A stretch of DNA of 64,000 nt from Eutreptiella sp. 'Long Island Sound 2002' (Eukaryota; Euglenozoa; Euglenophyceae; Eutreptiales; Eutreptiaceae): contig OZ038378.1 of NCBI GenBank assembly GCA_964036045.1, positions 58,875,408 through 58,939,407 on the forward strand. The letters are read 5' to 3'. Positions 12,164 to 23,745 of this stretch are shown piece by piece. Each line of letters opens with the position of its first letter. Within the stretch, counting starts at the first letter, position 1. The notes under the pieces are model-generated. The model did not search any database. It worked only from the letters and a program-made list of their open reading frames with translations, and had not been told where the DNA came from. The position numbers were made by a program, and so were the translations under genes.

Positions 12164-14150
12164 TTGCTTCAAGAACTTTCGAGCTCATTGGAACCACTGA
12201 TGGCAGAACGCATTACGCAACGAGAAGGCGAGTGCTTCGCGTCCATGTTTCATGACGTTCGCAGTTTGAAAGCCGCAGTCACCAAACTACCAGCTGAGTG
12301 TGTCACTTTTGACGCTAAACTGGAAGTACACAAACAGAACCTCGATGTTCGGCAGGTGGCGAAGAAGAAGGCAACCAGGGAGGCAGGGATTGCCTCAGCT
12401 GATGCTGCTGGAGCTTCTCGTCGGGAGTGACTTCAACGATCGCAAGGCAGTAGCTGGGGCGGGAATGCAACGACTGCAGGAGGAGCTATCAAAGACCTCT
12501 TTTGTATTTCACCAGTTTGTGCGTTCTTTCTAGATGGAACCTTCGAACGAGCAGCAAAATCCGCCGAATATCCACCCCAGCATCCGCATCAACAACGATC
12601 TTCGAGCTATCAACCACGACCATCTTTGAGCTATCAACCACACCCATCTTCGAGCCCTCAACCGTAACCGCAGTATCCACTGCAGCATCCACTTCCACAA
12701 CCACCTCCTTCTGACCCGTCCATGTTTCCTCATGCACAAGCATCCGAACCTTTGGACAGAAGAGTCGAGGGCTTACCAAAGTTGGTTCGACCTTTTACTT
12801 GTTGAAAACAATCAGGTGAATTTCGAACATGGAAACTAGACCTGAAGGAAGCAGTCGGCTTGTCCAACGTCAAATATCCCAACAACCACGTTACCGCATT
12901 ACCATTCCTTCTCGACGAAGACGCTATCCATTAGTATCAAAGCCTCACCAAGAACGTGCAAGAGGACTGGGAGGATTTGATACCAGTGCTGGGACAGCTT
13001 TTTAATTGCATCTCGCACGAGCCAGAGTAGTTGTCAAGGATGTTAACGCTGAAAGAAAGTGCATTTTCCCGATATGCAGATTATGTGGGGAAGTTTGTAA
13101 CATGTGTCATCAACTCAAACGTCAACGTGGGTGCCCCCTAGATGGGGTACCTTGTTAATTCTCGAATTGTGGAACCTTTTTCAAATGACTCTGTTCGCGG
13201 ACAATACATTGTTGAGCTTCGTTCAAAGTAGTGCTCGGCGAGACTGTCCGGCTTTGACATGCTGGTGCAAGCGATCGCTCAAGCGTAAATCGCAGCGGGT
13301 TACCAACGCCAGAGGGTTTAGAACGCATCAGCGCTGGCAGGAGACACCATGGGCGCGGCAGTTTTGAGGCCTCTACCCCTGCCAGCAGCAGGAACCTCAA
13401 CCCCAATGACTTTTCCTTCAACTCCCATGAAAACTCGCCATATCAACCCAATGGCAACGCCGAGTGCAGCACCAATGCCTTCCTCGGTGCCTGAGCCAAT
13501 GAAGCTCCATTGCCAAATTTTGAGAGGAATTGCACGCGTACATTGGAGAACGCAGAGGTGATCGACCAAATTGCCACGGCAGCCGAGAAACTGGACGTTG
13601 TTACAACTGTGGCGAGCAACGACATCTAGCTCGGGATTGTCAAAAGCATTGACCACCTCCCAGGGGAAGAGAAGTCCGAGGATCCATATCTGGACAGCAC
13701 GAAGGGAGCACAGCCGAGACAGTAAAGGCCGATTTGAATCATGCTTCAAGAGTAGAGAGCAACCGCCCACAATGGCCTAACAGAAATTTCAAAGACTGAA
13801 GGTGAGTGTCCTCGAAAAGACTTGTACTGCGCAACCAGCCCCAAACACGAAGAAAATCCAACACTTTGAGGTGGCAAGGTTGAGTCAACCGAGCCAGAAC
13901 ATGCGACTCTGTTCTCGGCCCGATGACGCCTTTCTGTGCGTGCAGAAAACTCTTCAGATTCAACAGGAGTATATGAAAATGTACTAAAGTCCTCCCGGTG
14001 GTATTTTACGCACCTGTGTGTAAGCGGGGACGGTAGGGGCGCGTTTCCCTCAGCCCAGCAAGCTACAAGCGAAGGCACAGCACTAGACAAGAAGTCTGAA
14101 ACCTTGCTAAAACTCACAGTGAGCGCGGCAATAAAAAAAAAGTAGGCCTT
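12164..14150 (+). pseudogene. Decayed LTR-retrotransposon gag with CCHC zinc knuckle
   Basis: Coding-like sequence is spread over several frames with many stops. An N-terminal segment (12164-12430) is helical and charged; 12545-12760 is Gln/Pro/Ser-rich; 12818-13210 encodes a capsid-like stretch beginning EFRTWKLDLKEAVGL and broken by at least three stops. At about 13590-13640 one frame reads GRCYNCGEQRHLARDC, a classic C-X2-C-X4-H-X4-C zinc knuckle as in retroelement nucleocapsids. The order (coil, Q/P-rich, capsid, knuckle) is that of a gag gene. No protease or RT follows, because the sequence changes character at about 14150. The knuckle is seen directly; assignment to gag is from family knowledge. 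Confidence 0.65.
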
Positions 14151-14533
14151 TCGCACCTAAAAGGACGACAAAAGATACATCATGCAACCACAAAATCAGT
14201 ATGTACAGAAAGACAAATTGGCACAAAGGGAGTCAGAGAAATTGGACAGGGTCCCATGTGGAAACAAGGGTAGTTATCGAGTCCCAGGCCCTTCATCCTG
14301 ACACACTAGGGGGGGGCAGTATTTAACTCGACACGGGCCCTGAGATGTACCGCAGGCATCAGGGCAGACAAGCAGAAAAAACCAGAAATCAGAGGTCACT
14401 GACAATCAATTGCTGCCCGGCCACCGTGCGGGGCTCTCAAAGAGATTGGTTTGGGAGCATCCAAAGGGCTGCAATCCACCAACATGATTCCAAAAAGTCC
14501 CAGTCTATCTCAACAATATCGGGACACTGTATC
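14151..14533. other. Unrecognised spacer
   Basis: No coding or repeat signal was recognised between the gag remnant and the first direct repeat. A run of eight G occurs near 14311. Confidence 0.4.
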
Positions 14534-15641
14534 TAATCTGATGGGCTGCGCACTTTGGTGAAATTCCCCTACCGTGAAAAACAAGGGACAAAAGAATGCA
14601 AATAATACGACCATAGTGATAGCCTAAGGTTTGGTAAAGTGCATGCACAGATGATTCCACAACAGGTTGATTGTTCCAGAAAGGCTGACCCTACCTCAGT
14701 CTCGCTTTGGAGGGAAGCACAAAACTCCAACAGACACTTTTTGAGGTCATTTTTAGTAACCTGAAAAAGGTGCCGGCAGCATGTTTCACACACAGGATTG
14801 AAGTCAAAATTGAACTGACATATAGACTTGGAACGATCCTTCAAGGATACACAAAGAGTCCAGTGACCCAAAAAGAACCCATAGACACTGCCCTAAGCCG
14901 TGGACAAAAAGCTGGCCCAAAGGTGACCTGTGGCCTGGCCATGCCATGGACCTGAAGTGACCTCATGAAATTAGGAATGTTGACAAAATTCCTGGGAAAA
15001 TTCAAAATACTGACTGTATGTACCAGTAAGCTTCAGATAAATGCTTAGAGTAAGGTCGAGACCACTTTTGAAGCATGGGGCAAGACCCCAAGGTCCAACT
15101 CCTCTAAGGTGTTTTGCTGTTAGCCTGTAACGTGACCACAGGACAGGGTGGTTTTCAAGGCTCCCTATAGACCTGGTTGGAGCCATGTAAAAAAGCGGTG
15201 CCATAGGCTTGGCGAAATAGAATCAAATGACTTAAGTATGTTATCAAGCATGCCCACAGAACTCCCAATACCCAGGGTGGAGAATTTGGATGAATGAGGG
15301 TCACAAGAAAGGGAATTTGACCCAAGGAACGCAGCACACCAAGTCCCTGAAGTTGACACATAACATTTTTGATCTCAAAAACATTTGGGAGATTTGGTCA
15401 AACTGAGATGCAGGTGGCCCGCAATTCACCATACAAACACAATTCAAGGAGTAGTGGGATGTCGCTCGCATAAAGATCACTTTTTGGGTCAAAGATCAAC
15501 AATAGCGTGGAGTACTGAGCTCGACAAGTGAGCACATACACAGGGAAAAATTGAACATGCATGCTTGGCAACTTTTACTACGCATGAAATGAACTCAAAA
15601 GTGCGTGCCCAAATTCATCACAAATGAGCGGCCAGGCGTTA
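14534..15641. repeat. Direct repeat R, left copy, flanking family G copy 1
   Basis: This ~1108-bp block recurs at 17821-18930 in the same orientation, starting at TAATC(T/C)GATGGGCTGCGCAC and ending at GGCGTTA. The copies run in register with only a couple of bases of net length difference and differ at roughly 5-11% of positions depending on the segment. Neither copy encodes anything recognisable. They abut the GC-rich element exactly on both sides, so they behave as an extremely long target-site duplication or as a tandem duplication with an insertion at the joint. Confidence 0.88.
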
Positions 15642-17820
15642 ATGAGGTTTGAGGTTTGATTTTGTGGGTACTAGACGCCCTTCAGCCCCGGTGGGCCTGC
15701 TGGTCGGGCCAGGTGATATCCTCCCCATCGGGTCCTAGTGGGGGGCCCTCCAATACGCACCTCCTGCCTGGTGGCGGAGTCCCCCAGGTTCACAGGGCTC
15801 GGAGCCCCGTCCCTCCCCTGCTTTCCCTTTTCGCCACTTCCCGGTCAGTGCATCAATTTGCAGCCGTGTCTGCGGGCGCTTACCCACTGCGTCGCCCCCC
15901 TAATGCGTGGTCACCCGGGGCACCGGCGCTGCCGGGTTGGTGCTACTGGCTTGTCGCTAGTCAGACCCCCTTGGGCTGGCGCGGTGGCTGCCTAGCCTTA
16001 AGGTTGGGGCGTTGCGCAGTGCGCCACTACTGCCTTGGGGGGTGCAGTGCCCTGGCCGTGTGTGAGCGGCGCTCGCGACCGGTTTTTGGGGGCTCGGGCC
16101 GGTGCCTGGTGTCGTGTCTCCTCCGTTTCCCCCTTCCCGCCCCGCGTGCCCTGCGGTGTATGGGGCGGGCCGTCCTGTCCAGGTGTCCCTCACCCCCGCC
16201 CGCTGGGACGCCATTCCACGCGGTCTGTGCGTTCCGCGAGCTCGGTCCGGTTGCCCTTCTGGTATTCCCCGCGTGCCCTTCGTGTGTGTGTGCGCTCGCG
16301 CTCCCGCAGCGTCCGCGTCCCCCTTCCCTTCCCTGGTTGGTTTGGTGCGCGCACCTGGCGCGGTCCCGGCGCTGGGCGCTGGTAGGGCCGTTCCATGCAG
16401 TCCGTGCCCCTCCGCGTGTCCTGCCCCGGTCCCTTGCTCCGTTTAACTTGCTTGGAGGGGGGCAGCTCGGTCCCGTTTCCCCCCTACCTGGCTTGGGGTT
16501 GTGCGCCCCCCGTGGGGTGGGTCTGCGTGTCCAGGGCGTTCCTGTGCCGGGCGGTGGGGCGGGGGGAGGGGGGGGGGCATCCCGTGCGCCGTGCCCCCTG
16601 CTTGTGCGGCCGGGGGGGCTGGTGGGGCGTGGGGTCGTTTTGCCTCCGTCCCTCTGCCTTCCCTGGGCAGGCAACAAAGCGGGTGTCACTGGCGTCCTTC
16701 TGGTCATGGAGGGTGTGGCCCCCATACGGCTCCGGTCCGTGCTCGCTTGCTGTCTCTGGGCGCGGTCCGTGTGGCGCCCTGGCGCGTTGGTGCGGATTCG
16801 CTTGTTCGCCGCGGTACCTGTTGGAGCAGGCGGCTGGGGCGGGGGGGCGGGCCTTGCTGCGGCCCCCCTCTCGGGCGCCACGGTCCCGCCAGGGGGAGGG
16901 GGGACCATCCCCTCTGCCTCGAGGGGTGGGGGCTGGCGCCCCCGCGGCTTGCGGGCCGCTGGGGGGGGGGTCGCGCCGCGGCCCCACTGCTACCCGTCTG
17001 AGGGGCGGCCTGCGGTTCCCTACCCTGCCCCCCTCTCGTCGCCTGCGCAAACCCCCCCCCGGCGTGCGCGCTCGGTCGGGGTCGCGGGGCCGCCCCGTGC
17101 ACTGGATGCCGCCTGCCTGGCAGAGGGGGGGGGGGGGGAGGAGCGGCCCGCGAGCCGCTCCCCCGGGGGCTCCGACAGACCCAACCCCTCCCTCCGCCCT
17201 CCCCGAGTGGGCAACATTGTGGGTGTCACTGGCGATGCTCTGGTCATGGGGGGCGCGGCCCCCATACTGTTCCGGTTCTTCGTCGCGTGCCGCCCTCGGG
17301 CGTGGTCTGTGCGTTGCTCTGGCGCGCTGGTGCGGGCTCGCCCGTCAGCCGCGACCCCCGCAGGAGCAGGCGGTGGGGGGCACCGGGGCGCGCGGCGTGC
17401 GGGTCCTGGCGTCGCGGTCCCTTCTGGGGGAGGGGGGACGTCTCCTCGGCTCCGGGGGGGCGGAGGGCCAGCGCTCCTGCGGCTCGCAGGCCGGGGGGGG
17501 AGCGTGGGGGGGGGGGAGGCGGGGCCGCTCTGCTGCTTCCCGCCCCCCTGCCCCTTTGCGTGGCCCGTGGCCCCCACCCCTGTCATCCTTTGTCTCCGGC
17601 GCGCCCCTCTGGGGCATACTCGTGCTGTGGGGGTTGCCGGGCGGCCGTGGGCATCGGGCGCGGCCCGGTCGGCCGCCAGTGGGTCAGTGCGGCGGGGGGG
17701 GGGTGGGAGGGGGGGGGGGTTCTCCTCGCTCTGGTCCGCACCCCAGGTTCCCCAGGCCGGCCTCTGAGTGGGCCGCTCCGTTTGCGCCTTCCTGGGTGCC
17801 GCCGTTCGGTTGTCGGTTGG
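15642..17820 (-). mobile_element. GC-rich repeat family G, copy 1
   Basis: A sharply bounded 2.18-kb block of very GC-rich DNA. One end (15642) carries short TGAGGTT units followed by TTTGATTTTG and GGGTACTAGACGCC; the same end occurs in copy 2 (opposite orientation, 50830) and copy 3 (59487), and the next ~750-900 bp is shared by all three. The other end differs between copies, as expected for a retroposed element truncated at its 5' side; on that reading this copy lies on the minus strand with the heptamer units as its 3' tail. Internally a ~540-bp unit is repeated (compare 16668 and 17208, both GGGTGTCACTGGCG downstream of GGCAACA). Long frames on both strands come from lack of A/T-rich stops and show no domain. 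Confidence 0.75.
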
Positions 17821-18930
17821 TAATCCGATGGGCTGCGCACTTTGGTGAAATTCCTTAACAGTTAAAAACAAGGGAGAAATAAATGCAAAAAATACGACCA
17901 TAGTGATAGCGTAGAGTGTGGTAAAGTGCATGCACAGATAATTCTACAACAGGTTGATTGTTCCAGAAGGGCTGACCCTACCTCACCCTGGCTTTGGAGC
18001 AAAGCACAAAGCTCCAACAGACACTTTTTGAGGTCATTTTTAGTAACCTCAAAAAGGTTCCATGAGCATGTTTCACACACAGGATTGAAGTCAAAATTGA
18101 ACTGACATATAGACATGGACCGATCCCTTAAGGATACACAAAAGGTCCAGTGACCCAAAAAGAACCCATAGACACTGCCCTAAGCCTTGGACAAAAAGCT
18201 GGCCCAAAGGTGACCTGTGGCCTGGCCATGCCATGGACCTGAAGTGACCTCATGAAATTAGGAATTTTTGACAAAATTCCTGGGAAAATTCAAAATACTG
18301 GACGTATGTACCAGTAAGCTTCAGGTAAATGCTTAGAGTAAGGTTGAGACCACCATTGAAGCATGGGGCAAGACCCCAAGGTCCAACTCCTCATAGGTGT
18401 TTTGCTGTTAGCCTGTAACGTGACCACAGGACAGGGTGATTTTCAAGGCTCTCTAAAGAGCTTGTTGGAGCCATGTAAAACCACTGTGTCATAGGCTAGG
18501 CGAAATAGGTTCAAGTGACTTCAGTATGTTTTCAAGCATGCGCACAGGTCCCCCAATACCCGGAATGGACAATTTGGATGAATGAGGGTCACAAAAAAGG
18601 GGATTACGACCCAAACAACGCAGCAAACCAAGTCCCTGAAGTTGACACATAACATTTTTGATCTCCAAAAGGTTTGGGAGATTTGGTCAAACTGAGATGC
18701 TGGCTGCCCGCAATTGATCATACAAACACAATTCAGGGAGTAGAGGGATGTCGCTCGCATAAGAATCACCTTTTGAGTCAAGAATCAACAATAGCGTGGA
18801 GTTCTGAGCTCGACAAATGAGCACATACACAGGGAAAAATTAAACATGCATGCTTGGCAATTTTTCCTACGCATGAAATGAACTCAAAAGTGCGTGCCCC
18901 AATTCAACAAAAATGAGCGGCCGGGCGTTA
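17821..18930. repeat. Direct repeat R, right copy, flanking family G copy 1
   Basis: Second copy of the ~1.1-kb block at 14534-15641, same orientation. The right boundary is GGCGTTA followed by GTGGGTTTGATACTC; in the left copy the same GGCGTTA is followed directly by the family G tail. The divergence argues that the duplication is real and old rather than an assembly artefact. Confidence 0.88.
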
Positions 18931-21900
18931 GTGGGTTTGATACTCAACCATATATGCATAGAAAGCACCATATAGACCCTGAAGGATCCAACGTTTGAAA
19001 GCAAGCTCCATACCAGTCCATCTTCATGGTCAACACAAGTGAGGTCATGAGATTCATACATCAAAAATGAAGTTGATCTCTTTGATACTCAAATGTGGTA
19101 CATGAACGCAAAAAACAAAAGCAAAAATGCAATGCTAACACCAAACAAGCAGAAACCTGAATTGGGTTCAAAATTGCAACAGGCTTCGGGAACCGAGGCC
19201 AGAAAGTGAGCCGATGATTAGGGAAATTTGAGTGAAAGTTCACACGCTAATCACACAGTGAAAAAGGCTTAAAATGATTCAACGTATTTTCGAAAAAGGA
19301 GATTTTCCAGGCTGGACAGGGCTCTAACTCTTCTATATATAAGAGGTACGCATCAAATACGTACAAAATAAGCTTTTGCTTGACTTCGGTCTCCATGAGA
19401 TCTTACAGATATCATGTCAAACTTACAGCACATGGAAAAACATGTGCTCAAAAGTAAGTCACTCAACTGAATCAGTTTCTTAGCCAATGGCTCAAAACTC
19501 ATTGGAGCAAACACATACATGCATTCAAACATGCAAAGAACATGCACGTATAACGTTAGCGCAATGGCTTCTCGCACAGAGCTCCCAATGTGGGTTCATA
19601 CCTTGGCCAAACTGGCCTTTTTGGGCAATGGATGGCAGCTCCACCATGGATGGCTTGCTGCACCATGGTGATGAAATGAATTCCAAGCAACAAAATTAAT
19701 TGACCCAAGATGTTTTGCGTCCGTGTACTCATGGGAACAGAGGCATACCTTTCGTTTCATGGGGCAGTGCATGGTATTCTTGGAATCTATATTTATGACT
19801 CAAATTCAGAAAAATTCTCATAACCTCCAGTCTACTTGCAACTCACACGTTGAAAAGTCAAAGATCACAATAGACAGATATGGCTTTCATATGCATTGTA
19901 CTTGGAGGGTTACGAAAACACTGGCTTAAAGATATGCCCTGCTGAAGTGACCCTGTGAAATGCATAAAATGGCATGGCATGCCTAGTCAAAATGTGGGGG
20001 AAAGGGAAAGAACGGCACTGTAAGGTGCCGGCAAAGCCCCTTGACCCACCTAGCATCTTAATGTGCCCGGGCATCATGTCGATGCCCGGTCTTAGAATTT
20101 TACCCCACCGCTTTGTGGGTTTTCAATTCTATAATCAACCTATGATATTCAAACAAGCAACAGCAGAATCAAATCATCATTGCAGGTTCGACGATTTTCG
20201 TCGCACAGGCGCCAACTGGCGGTATTTACGCGAACTGGCAAGATGCCCGTTGACGCAGGCACCGAAGCCAAATCTGAGGTCCTGTACCTTTGCAAAATTC
20301 ACGGAAAATCGCCAATAAATATGAAGGCACTTTATGTCCCTATCAATGGACGAAAAAGAAACTGCGCCTAGTCCCCTGAGACGTTTCCCAACGATTTCAA
20401 GTTTCGGGGACCTTGGAATAAGGACGTCTTGTGGCAAACAAAACACAGATTTAGATCTGAAGAGGGGGGCGTAAAGGATGAATAGTGCAGGACATAGATG
20501 GGGGTTCGGGGGGGTTCTCTGACACCAAACACTCCCCTCCCGAGCTCAGTGCACCCACTGAGGCAGAAGAAACAACCAGGTGGTGGCAGACACAAAACAT
20601 ACAAAGGAATGGGACGGCGGGGTGTAAAATTGTCCTAAACGGCGAAATACTTTTTACACTCCCCTCCCCAGACCAACACAGGATCTGAGTTGGCGCCTGC
20701 TCCCATCGACAAACAGGTGGCCGCCTCAGCTTTCCACCCCCCTCTGCAGCTCAACGCCGGAGACCAGTTTCGCGACCACACTCAGAGAATAAGCTACGAC
20801 CAACTGGCGAGTGGACAAACTATGCACACAAGAACTGAGGTGACTACCTGCAGTATGACTTCCCACTTCCACATATGTACAAGGGTGAAAGGGCCCGCTT
20901 GCCATCAGCGGGTGAAAAAAAAGAAAAGGGTAGGCATTCTCAGCAATGGCGGGCAGGACACGGGAGAGATGGGATAGTATACAATAAAATACGATAAGCT
21001 GCCTGAACTTCAGCACCACACCCAGAAGCAGATTGGTGCCTCATCCTATCATGGTTCTGATCTGTTTAACGTACCCCGGTGTGTATGTACGCGCGCTGGC
21101 GCTGGGAGGGGTGACAGCAGAAAGGTGGTATTCTCATACCCGAGGTACCTCGACGCCAAAGCACTCCAACGCACCCTGCTGGCGTTTGTGATTCCCCATA
21201 GGGTAGTCCTCTTTGACAGTGCTTGCGCAGCGGTCTTATTGCACATTATACGGTGCAACCGCCTGGCCTTCAATCACAGGAAGGCCAAAAAATCAAGTCG
21301 CACACCCTGCTTACTCCTGGCTATATGTCCGTTCAGACTCGGCGCTGCACAGCCACTTCAATGACCTAGCGAGCGCTGGGGGTTCACTGCATTGGCTGGC
21401 ACTGTAGGTCGAAGACATTCCAAGTCAATCCAGGTACATGACCCCAACCGCTGCCCCGCATCGCCGGCGTGCAATGCATTTCAGGGCTCTGACATACCCC
21501 AGGGCATCAAGTCCAGAGATATTCCAGGAGGAGCAGGAAAGGGAGGTACTTCAGACCTGCAAGTCCAGAGATACTTCAGAGGGAAGAAGAGAGAGAGGGG
21601 AACACCAGAGATGCCACCTGATCCACTGCCACTGTAGGCCAGAGACCGGCTTAGGGGCTGCAGGGAAATCCAGGCGGGTGTCAGGGGGTGGAGAACCTGC
21701 CTGATTCAGACCTAAGCTAGACACCAGGCAGGACAGTGTACAGGCACCCTCAGGCTGGGCACCAGGACAGCAGATCAGTCCGTCCAGCCACAGCTTGATT
21801 TCCCGGAGGGAATAAGTGTAATGTCGTGCTGCTGGTTGTAGTCCAGCAAGTCTTTTCTGATGTCATCCAGCAAAGCAGTGACATCATGCCACTCCGGCCT

Positions 21901-22144
21901 GTCAAATCCTCATTATTTGACTCTCCACCAGGGTTTCCCGCCCTCGAAGGGCTTTTTTTACCTCCTCGCTTTCCCTTCTAGCCTTACCTCTATACATGGT
22001 CCAGGACATCCTAGACAACATGGGAGTCGTTGTGCAGGTCCTGAGGCTCAGAGTAATGATGGCGTGGGGGGTGGGCACCATCCTGTTGGGGTATATAGTG
22101 CTTTAACATTGCCAGCGACAGTATGACCTCCTTACCGTTCAGGT
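18931..22144. other. Unrecognised sequence; the low-coordinate end should hold or abut the gypsy 3' region
   Basis: No gene is supported. The segment just below 22144 lies downstream of the minus-strand integrase and should therefore contain the 3' part of the gypsy element and an LTR, but I could not match it to any sequence on the other side of the element, so no LTR pair is claimed. GC-moderate sequence at 20.4-22.1 kb differs in texture from the AT-richer 18.9-20.3 kb. Confidence 0.35.
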
Positions 22145-22639
22145 TTACCAAGCATGTATTCGTGGAATCCTTACAGAAGATATCTGCAAGGCCCTACCAT
22201 ATCCTGTCCAGCTTGGGATGTAGGCCAGGCTGATCAGTCCTGTCTTCGACCCATGGGGGGTCTCCTCCTTAAACCGCAGAGACGGGTGTTTTTTTAGGAC
22301 GGCCTGGTACTCCTGGGCATGGAGGTGGTCGAGCTGTTGTTTAGCGAGCTGGCGTTCGTCCTGAGCCCTGCAGAAGTACTCGGTTGCAACCTCCACCCCA
22401 CTCTTCACGGTCAGGGGGGGTGCCTCGTCAAACATGATAGGGTCCCGGCCGAAAACCAGCCGGTGCCGTGAGAAGGGTGCGATGGGGCCCGGTAGGTTAT
22501 TGAGACCCCAGAGGGCGAATGGCAGGGCATAGATCCAACCAAGTTCGCGGAACACCACGTATAGTCGCAAAGCATTGATAATAGACTGGACTGCCCGCTC
22601 CGCACGTCCATTACTCTGTGGTATATACACTATAGACTT
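22145..22639 (-). pseudogene. Ty3/gypsy integrase, C-terminal part (split by LINE insertion)
   Basis: The minus-strand frame reads KSIVYIPQSNGRAERAV, the conserved segment around the third catalytic residue (Glu in GRAER) of retroviral-type integrases; the rest of the core lies 9 kb away at 31602-32253. Residues after it (LPFALWGLNN, RLVFGRDPI) match the usual end of the core and start of the C-terminal domain. The frame is interrupted at 22639 by the LINE; the 15 bp at the break are repeated at 31587-31601, and the reading frame is the same on both sides. After the core the frame runs to 22145 without a recognised chromodomain. Confidence 0.85.
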
Positions 22640-22653
22640 AGTGTATATACCAC
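22618..22653. repeat. 13-bp perfect inverted repeat across the 5' junction of the LINE
   Basis: GTGGTATATACAC (22618-22630, target DNA) and its exact complement GTGTATATACCAC (22641-22653, first bases of the insertion) flank a 10-base loop. The insertion therefore begins with an inverted copy of the target DNA immediately next to it, which suggests template switching or fold-back priming when the 5' end was joined. Confidence 0.75.
22625..22639. repeat. Target-site duplication of the LINE, left copy
   Basis: The 15-mer ATACACTATAGACTT occurs here and at 31587-31601, bounding the LINE. Removing the LINE plus one copy restores the integrase frame. Confidence 0.93.
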
Positions 22654-22934
22654 TTCTCACTTTCTGAGTGTCTATTTTTTTTCGATTTACCCTCAGAAAT
22701 TCATTGATGGATCCACCAGCAGTCCAGGCTGCTCAGTGATAAACGAAAATCCTGGGCGGTTCAAGGTCTGGGCTGATCCCGTGGAGCCGTGGATTACCAT
22801 CAAAAGTCCCAAAGCCGCAATTTGGAGCCGAGGCAAGCGAAACAACCTTGCTGCCAATTTTTTTTGCCTAGCGCAAAGCCGCAATCGTGAGCGCCGTCCT
22901 AGTTGCCTAGCATCACAACGCCATTTTCTTGGCA

Positions 22935-23615
22935 ATGTCGCAAGTTGGGCCCAAGGAACGTTCCGCAAAGGACAAGACCGAAAGCAAACAGCTGAAGTCC
23001 GTGAGGAACTTCATTGCTCGAACTCAGGCTAAAGTGCACAACAAACTGACTCAAAATCGGCTCTTCTCTCTGTTTCCGCCCGCCAAGCGCGAGAACGACC
23101 CATTTCACCCTTCACTCGACCTTTCCCGGTCACATCATCCAATGTCATTTCAGACGATGAACAACCCGAAAATGTCGCAAAAGAACTCATCCACTCGCCG
23201 AGACAACCGCTCACACCGCCAAAGGAAAGAGAGGCCAAGAACCACAACATCCAGTCCAAGCGCCCGCACTGCCAACCAACTCCGAGAAGGAAGCCATCCA
23301 CGTGATGCCGAAGAGTTGAAACAACAAGAGAAATGTCGCGAAGACCCGTGTGGAGATTCGGCAATGAACAACAACGCCGCTCTCGGCGACAACGCAAGGA
23401 GAACCAATGAGGTTGAGCCCGACAACTCCCTCTTAACGCCACGTGAGGAGCAATCTACGCCAAGCGCTATTCCGTCTCCTGAAGGAACACACGAAAAGGC
23501 CGAAGACGGGGAAGACCCTACTCGGATGATAATTCCGGAAAGCCCTTCTTCAACCCTTCCCTTGCCCCGGATGGTGTCTTTGCAAAATTCTTGGTTAAAC
23601 ATAAAGGTGAGATAA
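22935..23615 (+). CDS. LINE ORF1, basic low-complexity protein
   Basis: About 226 codons from an ATG at 22935 (another ATG lies two codons upstream). The product is rich in Lys/Arg/Ser/Thr/Pro/Gln with no zinc knuckle or RRM that I can see. Position at the 5' end of a LINE and the basic character suit an RNA-binding ORF1 protein, which is inference. After the stop at 23613, a frame covering 23616-23791 (residues such as WGETHDHDTLGIDTNQ) looks like continuing protein, so ORF1 may originally have run into the next ORF. The second LINE (51.7 kb) also starts with a Ser/Pro/Lys-rich segment but shows no clear alignment. Confidence 0.6.
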   Translation: MSQVGPKERSAKDKTESKQLKSVRNFIARTQAKVHNKLTQNRLFSLFPPAKRENDPFHPSLDLSRSHHPMSFQTMNNPKMSQKNSSTRRDNRSHRQRKERPRTTTSSPSARTANQLREGSHPRDAEELKQQEKCREDPCGDSAMNNNAALGDNARRTNEVEPDNSLLTPREEQSTPSAIPSPEGTHEKAEDGEDPTRMIIPESPSSTLPLPRMVSLQNSWLNIKVR

Positions 23616-23745
23616 ACACACACGATCAACAAGCACTATGGGGAGAAACACATGACCATGACACCTTAGGAATTGATACAAATCAACTGGTGTTGGAGAA
23701 ACCCCACAAACAAATCATCTATAACCAAGTACCCCCTACAATAGA

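Noticed and set aside
15656-17858. Frames of 703 and 487 codons on the plus strand and several minus-strand frames in family G copy 1
   Set aside because: Very high GC content removes stop codons; frames overlap on both strands, are rich in Gly/Pro/Arg/Ala and differ between copies.
14534-18930. Repeat R as the two LTRs of an LTR retrotransposon with family G as its interior
   Set aside because: Family G also occurs between completely different direct repeats (47473-51842) and at 59487, and R lacks TG...CA ends, a primer-binding site and a polypurine tract.
20400-22144. A 3' LTR of the gypsy element
   Set aside because: It is in the right place, but I found no second copy at the high-coordinate end and no convincing LTR ends, so it was not annotated.
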